The notes under the pieces: generated by a model
Database searches by the model: none
What the model was told of the DNA's origin: nothing
What the model saw: only the letters and a program-made list of their open reading frames with translations
NCBI RefSeq assembly: GCF_008580665.1
Contig: NZ_BKDJ01000007.1
Location: 1-64,000 of the forward strand
Direction: 5' to 3'
DNA length: 64,000 nt
Source of the DNA: Zafaria cholistanensis
Lineage (GTDB): Bacteria; Actinomycetota; Actinomycetes; Actinomycetales; Micrococcaceae
Shown here: positions 6,906 through 14,317 of the stretch, one piece after another
Position numbering within the stretch: position 1 is the stretch's first letter
How the letters are laid out: every line of letters starts with the position of its first letter
Position numbers and translations under genes: made by a program

Positions 6906-7685
6906 TCAGCGGACATGGTCCAGCCCCTGCCGGCCGTCCTGCCTGAGCCGATCGTCCTGCTGCACGGCGTGGGGCTGGACCGCACCATGTGGGAGCCCCT
7001 CCAGGCCGAACTGGCCGCGCTCACCGGCCGGCCCGCCCTCGCGCTGGACCTGCCCGGCCATGGCGGCCAGCCGCCGCTCACCAGTCCGGCGACCCTCGCC
7101 GGGCTGGCCGCGGACGTCGCCGCGCGGATGCCCGGCCCGGCCCACGTGGTGGGTTTCTCCCTGGGTGCGCTGGTCGCCCAGCACCTGGCCCTGCACCGCC
7201 CGGAACTGGTCGCCACCCTCACCAGCGTCAGCTCCGTGTGTTCGCGCACTCCCGAGGAGGCCGCGTCCGTGCGCAGCCGGCTGGAGAACGCCCGCCGGGA
7301 CTTCGCCGGAAGCGTCGAGGCCTCCATCGAACGCTGGTACCCGGAGGGCTCCGGGGTCGATGCCGGGACCGTGGCCCGGACGCGGACCACCCTGCTGGCG
7401 AACTCCGAGGAGTCCTACCTGTACGCCTATGAGGTCTTTGCGACCGCCGACGCAGAGATCGGCCCCGAACTGGGCCGCATCGCGGTCCCGGCGCTCGCGG
7501 TCACCGGGGAACTCGACCCCGGATCGACGCCGGAGATGACCCGAAGGCTGGGCCGCGCGGTCCCCGGTTCCCGAACGGCCGTCGTCCGCGGGGCACACCA
7601 CATGCTGCCCGTCGAGCAGCCCCGGGAACTCGCCCTCACCATCCACCGCTTCATCGAAGAATCGAGCCGAGAAAACCATGAGTGA
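6819..7685 (+). CDS. Alpha/beta hydrolase (candidate TgnD-type hydrolase)
   Basis: The product is 288 residues from GTG 6819, or 256 from ATG 6915. The fold is clear after residue 40: V-L-L-H-G-V-G (oxyanion hole), V-V-G-F-S-L-G-A (nucleophile Ser), an acid after V-T-G-E-L-D-P, and G-A-H-H-M-L-P (catalytic His). The first 32 residues come from the 15-bp repeat array and look like non-conserved filler, so ATG 6915 or an internal GTG may be the true start. It overlaps the aldehyde dehydrogenase start by 8 bp. In trigonelline catabolism a hydrolase of this fold breaks the (N-methylformamido)methylene succinate intermediate. That role is inferred from neighbours. Confidence 0.8.
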   Translation: MIDRAVINQALTNQTLTNQAATHEAVTNESADMVQPLPAVLPEPIVLLHGVGLDRTMWEPLQAELAALTGRPALALDLPGHGGQPPLTSPATLAGLAADVAARMPGPAHVVGFSLGALVAQHLALHRPELVATLTSVSSVCSRTPEEAASVRSRLENARRDFAGSVEASIERWYPEGSGVDAGTVARTRTTLLANSEESYLYAYEVFATADAEIGPELGRIAVPALAVTGELDPGSTPEMTRRLGRAVPGSRTAVVRGAHHMLPVEQPRELALTIHRFIEESSRENHE

Positions 7686-9159
7686 GCGCTACGACCACTT
7701 CATCAACGGACGCCACACGGCCCCGGTCCGCGGCGGGTATTTCCCCAGCTCCAACCCGGCCACCCTCGAGGTCCTCTACGAGGCCGCCCGCGGCACGAAG
7801 GAGGACGTGGACGCGGCCGTCGAAGCGGCCGGCCAGGCCTTCGACAACCCGCTGTGGCGCGACCTTTCGGCGACCAGGCGCGGGCACCTGCTGCGCCGCC
7901 TGGGCGACCTGGTGGTGGAGCACGCCGAGGAACTGGCCCGGATGGAAACCCGGGACAACGGCAAGCTCCTGCGCGAGATGCGCGCGCAGCTGGCCACCCT
8001 GCCCGAGTACCTCTACTACTACGCCGGACTGGCGGACAAGGTCCAGGGCAGCCAGATCCCCACCAGCAACATCCAGGTGCTCAACTACACCCAGCGCGAG
8101 CCGCTCGGCGTCGTCGGAGCGATCACCCCCTGGAACTCGCCGCTGACCCTGACCACCTCCAAGCTCGCCCCGGCGCTCGCGGCCGGCAACACACTGGTCA
8201 TCAAGCCCTCCGAATACACCTCCCGGACCGTCCTGCGCCTGGCGGAACTGGCCACGGAGGCCGGCTTCCCCGACGGCGTGGTCAACGTGGTCACCGGCTA
8301 CGGGGCCGAGGCGGGCGCACCCCTGGTGGAGCACCCGAAACTCGCCAAGATCTCCTTCACCGGATCGACCGCCACGGGCTCCGCCATCGCGTCCTCGGCG
8401 GCAGCGCGCTTCATTGGCTGCACGCTGGAGCTGGGCGGCAAGAGCCCGAACATCGTCTTCGAAGACGCCAACGTGGACAACGCCGCCATGGGCGTCGTCG
8501 CGGGCATCTTCGCCGCCGCGGGACAGACATGCATCGCCGGCAGCCGGGTCTTCGCGCACCGCTCCGTCTACGACGAGCTGCTGGAGAAGGTCGCGGACCG
8601 GGCCCGCAGCATCGTCGTCGGCGACCCGATGCTCGAGGCCACGGAGCTGGGCCCGCTGGCCTTCGACGCCCAGCAGCAGAAGGTGAACTCCTACGTCGAA
8701 CTCGGCGTCTCCGAGGGGGCCACCGTGCTCACCGGCGGGCGCCGGCCCGACGTCGCGCTGCCGGGGTACTTCTACGCGCCCACCGTGCTGACCGGCGTCA
8801 CCAACGACATGCGCGTCACCCGCGAGGAGATCTTCGGGCCCGTGGCGGCCGTCATGCCCTTCGATACCGAGGAGGAGGTCCTGGCCCTGGCCAACGACAC
8901 GCAGTACGGACTCGCCGCCGGAGTGTGGACGCAGAACCTTTCCCGCGCCCACCGCATGGCCCGGCGGCTGGATGCGGGCACCATCTGGGTCAACACCTAC
9001 CGCGCCATGTCCCCGATGTCCCCGCGCCAGGGGTTCAAGGACAGCGGCGTGGGGATCGAGCACGGGCTCGAGTCCATGCACGAGTACACGCGCCTGAAGA
9101 GCGTGTGGATCAACACCGACGAGGGGCCGGTCGCCGACCCCTTCATCATGCGCAGCTAA
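7678..9159 (+). CDS. NAD(P)-dependent aldehyde dehydrogenase (candidate TgnC type)
   Basis: This 493-residue member of the ALDH superfamily has full length. T-P-W-N-S-P begins the cofactor site, F-T-G-S-T-A-T-G is the dinucleotide turn, L-E-L-G-G-K-S-P holds the general-base Glu, and G-Q-T-C-I-A-G holds the nucleophile Cys. E-I-F-G-P-V is also present. It starts inside the hydrolase 3' end (ATGAGTGA). In a trigonelline-type route it would oxidise the hydroxybutyrolactone/aldehyde intermediate. A separate succinate-semialdehyde dehydrogenase is not seen in the cluster, so that step may be encoded elsewhere. Confidence 0.9.
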   Translation: MSERYDHFINGRHTAPVRGGYFPSSNPATLEVLYEAARGTKEDVDAAVEAAGQAFDNPLWRDLSATRRGHLLRRLGDLVVEHAEELARMETRDNGKLLREMRAQLATLPEYLYYYAGLADKVQGSQIPTSNIQVLNYTQREPLGVVGAITPWNSPLTLTTSKLAPALAAGNTLVIKPSEYTSRTVLRLAELATEAGFPDGVVNVVTGYGAEAGAPLVEHPKLAKISFTGSTATGSAIASSAAARFIGCTLELGGKSPNIVFEDANVDNAAMGVVAGIFAAAGQTCIAGSRVFAHRSVYDELLEKVADRARSIVVGDPMLEATELGPLAFDAQQQKVNSYVELGVSEGATVLTGGRRPDVALPGYFYAPTVLTGVTNDMRVTREEIFGPVAAVMPFDTEEEVLALANDTQYGLAAGVWTQNLSRAHRMARRLDAGTIWVNTYRAMSPMSPRQGFKDSGVGIEHGLESMHEYTRLKSVWINTDEGPVADPFIMRS

Positions 9160-9171
9160 AGGAGAGCACCC

Positions 9172-9417
9172 ATGCCGCTGATTGACGTATCCATCGCCGA
9201 GGGGCGCAGTCCCGAGCAGCTGCGTGCCCTCGTGGCCGCCCTCCACCGCGCCGCGGAAGAGTCCGTGGGCGCGGTCCCGGAAAACACCACCGTGATCGTG
9301 CGCGAGGTTCCCGCCACCCACTGGTCCAAGGCGGACCAGACCATCGCCGAACGGCAGGCCGCGGCCCAGGCGGCTGCGCCCGTCCGCGAAGCGCCGGCCA
9401 CAACCACCGCAGAATAA
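9172..9417 (+). CDS. 4-oxalocrotonate tautomerase-like protein
   Basis: This is an 81-residue small tautomerase. Met removal would expose the catalytic N-terminal proline (M-P-L-I-D-V-S-I-A-E-G-R). The middle V-P-E-N-T-T-V-I-V-R-E-V-P and H-W motif is standard for the 4-OT fold. A low-complexity Ala-rich tail follows residue 62. GGAGAG lies 7 bases before the ATG. It sits between the dehydrogenase and the oxygenase, suggesting it isomerises a double bond or keto-enol in a ring-opened intermediate. It is not part of the Acinetobacter pathway as I know it. Confidence 0.85.
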   Translation: MPLIDVSIAEGRSPEQLRALVAALHRAAEESVGAVPENTTVIVREVPATHWSKADQTIAERQAAAQAAAPVREAPATTTAE

Positions 9418-9429
9418 AAGGAGCCCCTC

Positions 9430-10497
9430 ATGCGCTTTTCCCTCTTCGTCCACATGGAGCGCTGGGACGAGAGCGTCTCGCATCGCGAGTGCTTCGAGAA
9501 CCTGACGGAACTCGCGCTCATCGCGGAGGCGGGAGGCTTCAGCACCGTCTGGATTGGTGAGCACCATTCGATGGAGTACACCATCTCTCCCAGCCCCATG
9601 CCCCAGCTCGCCTACCTGGCGGCGCGCACCTCGACCATCCGGCTGGGTGCCGGAACGATCATCGCGCCCTTCTGGAACCCGATCCGCGTCGCCGGCGAGA
9701 CGGCGCTGCTGGATGTCATCAGCAACGGCCGGGCGGAAGTGGGACTGGCGCGGGGCGCCTACCAGTTCGAGTTCGACCGCCTCATGGGCGGCATGTCCGC
9801 GGTCGACGGCGGCAAGCACCTGCGCGAAATGGTGCCGGCCGTGCGCGCGCTGTGGGAGGGCGACTACGCGCACGACGGCGACGTCTGGCAATTCCCCACC
9901 TCGACCAGCGTGCCCAAGCCCATCCAAAGGCCGACCCCGCCGATGTGGATTGCCGCCCGCGACATTTCCTCCCACGAGTTCGCGGTCGCCAACGGCTGCA
10001 ACGTGATGGTGACGCCGCTCATGAAGGGCGACGAAGAGGTCGAGGACCTGGTGGGCAAATTCGACACCGCCGTGGCAAACAATCCCGGCATTCCCCGCCC
10101 GGACCTTATGGTGCTCCGCCACACACACGTCCACCCCGCGGACGAACCCGGGGGATGGCGCCGCCCGGCCGAAGGCATCCAAAAGTTCTACAGGACGTTT
10201 GATGCCTGGTTCGGAAACAAGGCCACCCCCAAGGACGGTTTCCTTGAGCCCAGCCCGGCAGAGAAGTTTGCCGGACGGCCCGAGTTCACCCCGGAGTCCC
10301 TGCATAAGACAGCGATGATCGGAACGCCGGATGAAATCATCGGGCGCCTGCGCCGATACCAGGAACTGGGCGTCACCGAGTTCAGCCTCTGGTCCGACAA
10401 CAGCCTGACCCACGAGGAGAAGAAGCGTTCCCTTGAGCTCTTCATTGAGCACGTGGTGCCGGCCTTCCAGCAGCAGCCCGCATCAGTGGCACAGTGA
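9430..10497 (+). CDS. Luciferase-like flavin-dependent monooxygenase (candidate TgnB-type oxygenase)
   Basis: This 355-residue bacterial-luciferase-like TIM barrel has the signatures F-S-L-F-V-H-M-E-R at the N-terminus, W-I-G-E-H-H, L-G-A-G-T-I-I-A-P-F-W-N-P, R-A-E-V-G-L-A-R-G-A-Y and a C-terminal I-G-T-P-D-E-I-I. Such enzymes use reduced FMN from a partner reductase, and the reductase at 3724 is the natural candidate. By cluster content the reaction is probably oxidative opening of an N-heterocycle such as trigonelline. AAGGAG lies 8 bases before ATG. It is the last gene of the operon, followed by a very strong terminator. Confidence 0.87.
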   Translation: MRFSLFVHMERWDESVSHRECFENLTELALIAEAGGFSTVWIGEHHSMEYTISPSPMPQLAYLAARTSTIRLGAGTIIAPFWNPIRVAGETALLDVISNGRAEVGLARGAYQFEFDRLMGGMSAVDGGKHLREMVPAVRALWEGDYAHDGDVWQFPTSTSVPKPIQRPTPPMWIAARDISSHEFAVANGCNVMVTPLMKGDEEVEDLVGKFDTAVANNPGIPRPDLMVLRHTHVHPADEPGGWRRPAEGIQKFYRTFDAWFGNKATPKDGFLEPSPAEKFAGRPEFTPESLHKTAMIGTPDEIIGRLRRYQELGVTEFSLWSDNSLTHEEKKRSLELFIEHVVPAFQQQPASVAQ

Positions 10498-10536
10498 TGC
10501 CCACCGGCTGAGGCCCGGCCCCCCAAACGCGACACA

Positions 10537-10582
10537 CAACCGGCCGCCCCGCAGGCAAGTCCGCCTGCGGGGCGGCCGGTTG
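10537..10582. terminator. Strong terminator ending the catabolic operon
   Basis: A perfect 20-bp stem (10537-10556 with 10563-10582) encloses the 6-base loop AAGTCC, 40 bp after the monooxygenase stop. There is no U-tract, as is usual in high-GC Actinobacteria. Confidence 0.88.
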
Positions 10583-11087
10583 CGTGGGGCGGCAGCGGCC
10601 AAACCCAGCCCCAACAACCCCTCCGCGCCGGGGCAAACGACCGCCCGGCGGCACCCACTTTCAGGACCTGCGCAGGGAGCAGGGAACCGGCACCGGTAAC
10701 GCCCGAAAGGGGCCGCAAGGCCCGTGCCCGCACCACCCCACCCCTTTACCGCTGCCCGGCAGCCCGGCATAGTGGGGAACGCGTGGCCGGAAGCGATGGG
10801 TAGCGGCCCAAGCCGCTGCCTTCGGCACCTGATCCGCGTCCCTCGGTCCGACCCCCAGCGGAGGCAAGGGACGGGTACGCCGGGCAGGAAGGCGTCCTGA
10901 AGCGGAACTGGAGCAGGGCCGGCACCGCCGTCCCCGCGGCCCTCCAAAAGCAAGACCAACAAAAGCAAGACGAAGCGCCCGGGAACGCCACGCCCAGGGC
11001 TCCCCAGGCACTGGGCTCCCTCACGCCACATCCCCCCACAACCACCAGCCGGCTGGCCCTGCAGGGGCAGCCAGAAGGAGGACCGTG
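10583..11087. other. Non-coding stretch between catabolic operon and Mn catalase gene
   Basis: I see no credible gene on either strand. A short direct repeat (AAAAGCAAGAC twice, about 10947-10973) and several small GC-rich hairpins are present. The catalase promoter should lie here but no convincing -35/-10 pair stands out. Confidence 0.4.
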
Positions 11088-11969
11088 ATGTTTTTCCACA
11101 GGCAGGTTTTGCAGTACAAGGCCACTCCCGAAAAGCCCGATGCGGTCTACGCGCGCAAGCTGCAGGAGGTGATCGGCGGGCAATACGGGGAAATCACCGT
11201 AGCGATGCAGTACAGCTTCCAGGCGTGGAACGCCCACATGCCCGGCAAATACCGGGACCTGCTTTTCGCCACCGCCGCCGAGGAATTCGGCCATGTGGAG
11301 ATGCTGGCCACGATGGTTGCCCAGCTGCTGGAAAAGGCGCCGGTGGGGATCACCGAGGACGCCATCCAAAAAGATCCCACCGTTGCGGCGATCATCGGTG
11401 GAACCGACGTGCAGGAGGCGATTGCCGCAGGAGCCGGGGCCCGTCCGGTGGACAGCAACGGCAACCCGTGGAACGCGGGGTACGTCACCGCCAGCGGCAA
11501 TCTGCTGGCGGATTTCACCTCCAACGTCAACGCGGAGATGCAGGGGCGCATCCAGGTGGCCCGCCTCTACCACATGACTGACGACCCGGGCGTTCGCGAC
11601 CTGCTCTCCTTCCTGCTGGCCCGCGACACGATGCACCAGAACCAGTGGCTGGCGGCCGCCCGGGAGCTCCAGGAAGAGGGTAACGAGTCCGTTCCCGTGC
11701 CCAGCAACTTCCCGATCAAGAAGGAGCACCGGGAGGTCTCCTACCAGGCCATCAACTTCTCCAACGGGGCGGCGATGGGCCAGGGATCCTGGGCCTCCGG
11801 CCCCACCCCGGACGGGTTGGGAGAGTTCACCTACATCGACACCCCGCCCGAGGGCGTCCCCATGCCGCCGCCCACCCACCCTGACGCGCGCTTCTACGGC
11901 ACCACGGAACTGCCCAACGTCGTCGAAAAGGCCGCCGGCACGCTACAGGACAAGCTGAAAAAGGAGTGA
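11088..11969 (+). CDS. Manganese catalase
   Basis: This 293-residue non-haem dimanganese catalase disproportionates hydrogen peroxide in the cytoplasm. The four-helix ferritin-like core is evident. By my count the Mn ligands Glu35 (G-G-Q-Y-G-E), Glu66 and His69 (A-A-E-E-F-G-H) occupy the same numbering as in characterised Mn catalases. The later Glu (V-N-A-E-M-Q) and His (A-R-D-T-M-H-Q-N) are present too. ATG 11088 is preferred over the overlapping GTG 11085 because AGGAGG lies 6 bases upstream. The C-terminal third is a proline-rich extension that clamps neighbouring subunits in the family. It stands alone, next to other stress genes. Confidence 0.92.
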   Translation: MFFHRQVLQYKATPEKPDAVYARKLQEVIGGQYGEITVAMQYSFQAWNAHMPGKYRDLLFATAAEEFGHVEMLATMVAQLLEKAPVGITEDAIQKDPTVAAIIGGTDVQEAIAAGAGARPVDSNGNPWNAGYVTASGNLLADFTSNVNAEMQGRIQVARLYHMTDDPGVRDLLSFLLARDTMHQNQWLAAARELQEEGNESVPVPSNFPIKKEHREVSYQAINFSNGAAMGQGSWASGPTPDGLGEFTYIDTPPEGVPMPPPTHPDARFYGTTELPNVVEKAAGTLQDKLKKE

Positions 11970-12118
11970 CCCCCGGAGCCCCGGGAACAGGCGCATGGCA
12001 GGCCTGCCCGGGCCACCTCCCCTGTGCTCGCCGCGCCCCAATGGGGTGCACGGAAGACCATAAATCCTGCCGCATCCCCGAAGGTCAAGGGGTAGCCCCG
12101 AGGGCTTCCATAGTCGCC

Positions 12119-12142
12119 GTTTTTCAGGGATTATGCGGATAC
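12119..12142 (+). promoter_or_regulatory. Possible SigB/SigF-type promoter
   Basis: GTTT at 12119-12122, a 14-bp spacer and GGATAC at 12137-12142 resemble the actinobacterial general-stress consensus (GTTT-N14-16-GGGTAY), 74 bp before the DUF4383 gene. The fit is approximate. Confidence 0.35.
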
Positions 12143-12215
12143 GGCACCAACCGCATGAAAGGGATGACCGCAGCATTAACGCGGCGGACACCTATCCGAT
12201 GGAAGGACAAATGCC

Positions 12216-12671
12216 ATGACCACACACTCACACACTCACGGGGAGCGAACGGCAGTCCAGAAGGCGGCCATGGCCGTCGGCGCGGTATTCCTCCTGGTCG
12301 GACTCCTTGGGTTCATTCCCGGAATCACCACCAACTACGACCAGCTCAGCTTCGCCGGCCACGACTCCGACGCCATGCTGATGGGCATCTTCCAGGTGTC
12401 CATCCTGCACAACATCGTCCACCTGCTTTTCGGCGTCCTCGGCCTGGCCCTGGCGCGGAACCCGGAACAGGCCCGCAAGTACCTTCTGTGGGGCGGGGTG
12501 GTGTATCTGCTCCTGTGGCTCTACGGACTGGTCATCGACCATGACAGTGACGCGAACTTCGTCCCTGTCAACAACGCCGACAACTGGCTGCACCTGCTTC
12601 TCGGTGCCGGCATGATCGCCCTGGCCCTTGCGCTGACCCGCCACCGCAACCGCAAGCCCCTGACCACCTAG
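12216..12671 (+). CDS. DUF4383 membrane protein
   Basis: The 151-residue protein has four predicted transmembrane helices (about residues 15-37, 62-82, 90-110, 122-142). The layout A-V-F-L-L-V-G-L-L-G-F-I-P-G-I and H-N-I-V-H-L-L-F-G-V-L-G is typical of DUF4383. The N-terminus is histidine-rich (H-S-H-T-H-G). Function is unknown. Such genes commonly accompany stress genes in Actinobacteria. An extensive terminator follows. Confidence 0.85.
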   Translation: MTTHSHTHGERTAVQKAAMAVGAVFLLVGLLGFIPGITTNYDQLSFAGHDSDAMLMGIFQVSILHNIVHLLFGVLGLALARNPEQARKYLLWGGVVYLLLWLYGLVIDHDSDANFVPVNNADNWLHLLLGAGMIALALALTRHRNRKPLTT

Positions 12672-12724
12672 GCAGGGGAGCCCCTCGGCCAGGCAGGCCC
12701 CTATAGGGCTCCAGGCCGGGCTGT

Positions 12725-12770
12725 GGCACAGGACAGGCCCCCGCGGTTTCGCGGGGGCCTGTCCTGTGCC
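12725..12770. terminator. Terminator after the DUF4383 gene
   Basis: A perfect 21-bp stem (12725-12745 with 12750-12770) has a GTTT loop. It is likely bidirectional, because the next gene converges on it. Confidence 0.88.
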
Positions 12771-12794
12771 GGTGGACCCGTCCGCAGAATTTCG

Positions 12795-12837
12795 CCGGAC
12801 TTCAAAAATCCACCGGACTTCAAAATTCCACCGGACT
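12795..12837. repeat. 18-bp direct repeat
   Basis: Two near-identical units (CCGGACTTCAAAAATCCA and CCGGACTTCAAAATTCCA) are followed by a partial third, in the gap between converging genes. Confidence 0.75.
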
Positions 12838-12854
12838 GGGGACGGGCGCGCGGA

Positions 12855-13196
12855 CTATCTGCCCGGCTGGGAGTTGTAGGTGGGGTTCCCGTGGAAAGGC
12901 GGCACTGGAGTGGGGCCCGACGTTGAGGGATCCACGGGGGACCCGCCCTGTTCCCCGGTGACCTCAGGGGTGTCCGGCTGCGCCGGCCCGCTGGGCTCCT
13001 CGCCCGCCTGCAGCGCTTCCAGCCGCTGCTCCAGCACCTGGATTACCGGAAGGCGGTTTCCATGGTTTCGCTCGAAATCGAGCAGCTGCGAGACGCCTCT
13101 TGCATCCAGCCCATGGATACGCGACGGAAGTGTTCCCAACGGAATATGGTCGTAGTCGGGGAGCGGCAGTTCGTTCTTCTCCGGCAAGTGGCTCAT
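12855..13196 (-). CDS. DUF8129-type small protein
   Basis: This is a 113-residue protein. Its conserved core (P-D-Y-D-H-I-P-L-G-T-L, I-H-G-L-D-A, L-L-D-F-E-R-N-H-G-N-R and V-L-E-Q-R-L-E-A-L-Q-A-G) matches an actinobacterial domain annotated as lipid-droplet-associated or DUF8129. The C-terminal 45 residues are Pro/Gly-rich and probably disordered. ATG 13196 is chosen because AGAAGGAC precedes it. A longer open frame upstream has no ribosome site and is low-complexity. Biochemical function is unknown. Confidence 0.72.
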   Translation of the reverse strand: MSHLPEKNELPLPDYDHIPLGTLPSRIHGLDARGVSQLLDFERNHGNRLPVIQVLEQRLEALQAGEEPSGPAQPDTPEVTGEQGGSPVDPSTSGPTPVPPFHGNPTYNSQPGR

Positions 13197-13342
13197 GGAT
13201 GTCCTTCTGCATTCGGCGACGCCCTGCCGGCGCCGACGGGGTTCCGGATACGGCGCGTCATTGCGCCGCTCGTCCCAAAGTAACAGCAGAGACCCCGATC
13301 GGTAACCCACTTTTCCGCCCGGGGAATCCGGCCCTGCCCGGG

Positions 13343-14086
13343 TTAGTGTGCTCCGGTTGCCAGGGCCAGGTCCACCGCACGCCGTGCACCCTCGGCCCAG
13401 GGGGCCCCGTGTCCGGGAAGCACGGTCTGCTCCCCGGTGCCGGCTAGGACTTCCAGGGAGGCCAAGGCTTTGTCCGGGTCGCTGGTCGCTGCGTTGGCGA
13501 CGATCTGCGGGCCCCTGGCGCCGGTGTAGGGGTCAAGGGTGACCAGGGCGTCGCCGGAGAAAACCACGCCGTGCCGGGGCAGGTGCAAAATGCAGTGCCC
13601 GTCCGTGTGTCCGGGGGTGTGGAGCGCAATGGGGCGTCCGGGCAGGGGGAGGGGCTCGCCCGTGTCCAGCGGGCGCGTGTCGTCCACTCCCTTGACGGAC
13701 AGGGCGCCGGCAGCTGCCATTCCGGCGAGCAGCGGCAGCGACCGCGGATGGGTCAGGGGGTAGAGGAAACGGTTGCTGCGCGGCTTGTACCGGTACGGGT
13801 GGGCGGCCAGCCGCTGGTCCCCATGGTGGACCAGGACCGGCACTTCCCACTTCCGGTGCGCATGGAGCGCGAAACCGACGTGGTCGAAGTGGCCGTGGGT
13901 CAGGACCAGGGCCCGGATATCGCTGACGTCCCTTCCCAGTCCCGCAAGCAGGCCCAGAAGCGGCGGCCGCATGCTGGGCAGGCCGGCGTCGACCAGCAGG
14001 AGGCCGTCGTCGTCCTGCACCACGTAGCAGTTCACGTGCGCGTGGCTGATCAGGTGGACCCGGTCTGCGACAAGCTGAACTTCCAT
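13343..14086 (-). CDS. MBL-fold metallo-hydrolase
   Basis: This 247-residue metallo-beta-lactamase-fold enzyme carries T-H-G-H-F-D-H, the dinuclear zinc motif. Further ligands lie at H-T-P-G-H-T-D-G-H, S-G-D-A-L and L-P-G-H-G. The class resembles glyoxalase II/YycJ-like hydrolases, and the substrate is unknown. ATG 14086 follows GAGAGGGA. It is divergent from the glycosidase fusion gene, with about 230 bp between them. Confidence 0.85.
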   Translation of the reverse strand: MEVQLVADRVHLISHAHVNCYVVQDDDGLLLVDAGLPSMRPPLLGLLAGLGRDVSDIRALVLTHGHFDHVGFALHAHRKWEVPVLVHHGDQRLAAHPYRYKPRSNRFLYPLTHPRSLPLLAGMAAAGALSVKGVDDTRPLDTGEPLPLPGRPIALHTPGHTDGHCILHLPRHGVVFSGDALVTLDPYTGARGPQIVANAATSDPDKALASLEVLAGTGEQTVLPGHGAPWAEGARRAVDLALATGAH

Positions 14087-14317
14087 CACGTTCCCTCTCG
14101 GCAAGCGGCGTGGCGGGCCCATTCAGGATGGAAGAAGGACTTCCTCAGGTCAACTGCCGCCTTATCCCCGCGCCTGGGGTGTGGAACGACATCCCTTGAC
14201 ACCCCTCAGAGATCCGGCCTAGGGTCGGTCCACCTACAACTGTGGTTCAGCCTCCAGCCACTACCTGGCAGTTCCCCTGCCCCCACCGGGCAGGGTTGTG
14301 AGGGAAGGGCGGTGCCC

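Noticed and set aside
7651-10452. A 933-codon open frame on the minus strand opposite the dehydrogenase, tautomerase and monooxygenase genes
   Set aside because: It is the GC-driven shadow of three well-supported plus-strand genes, with no domain signature and low-complexity Arg/Gly/His composition.
13571-14317. N-terminal extension of the glycosidase fusion frame
   Set aside because: It runs antisense through the MBL hydrolase gene. ATG 14318 has a ribosome site and starts the conserved domain.
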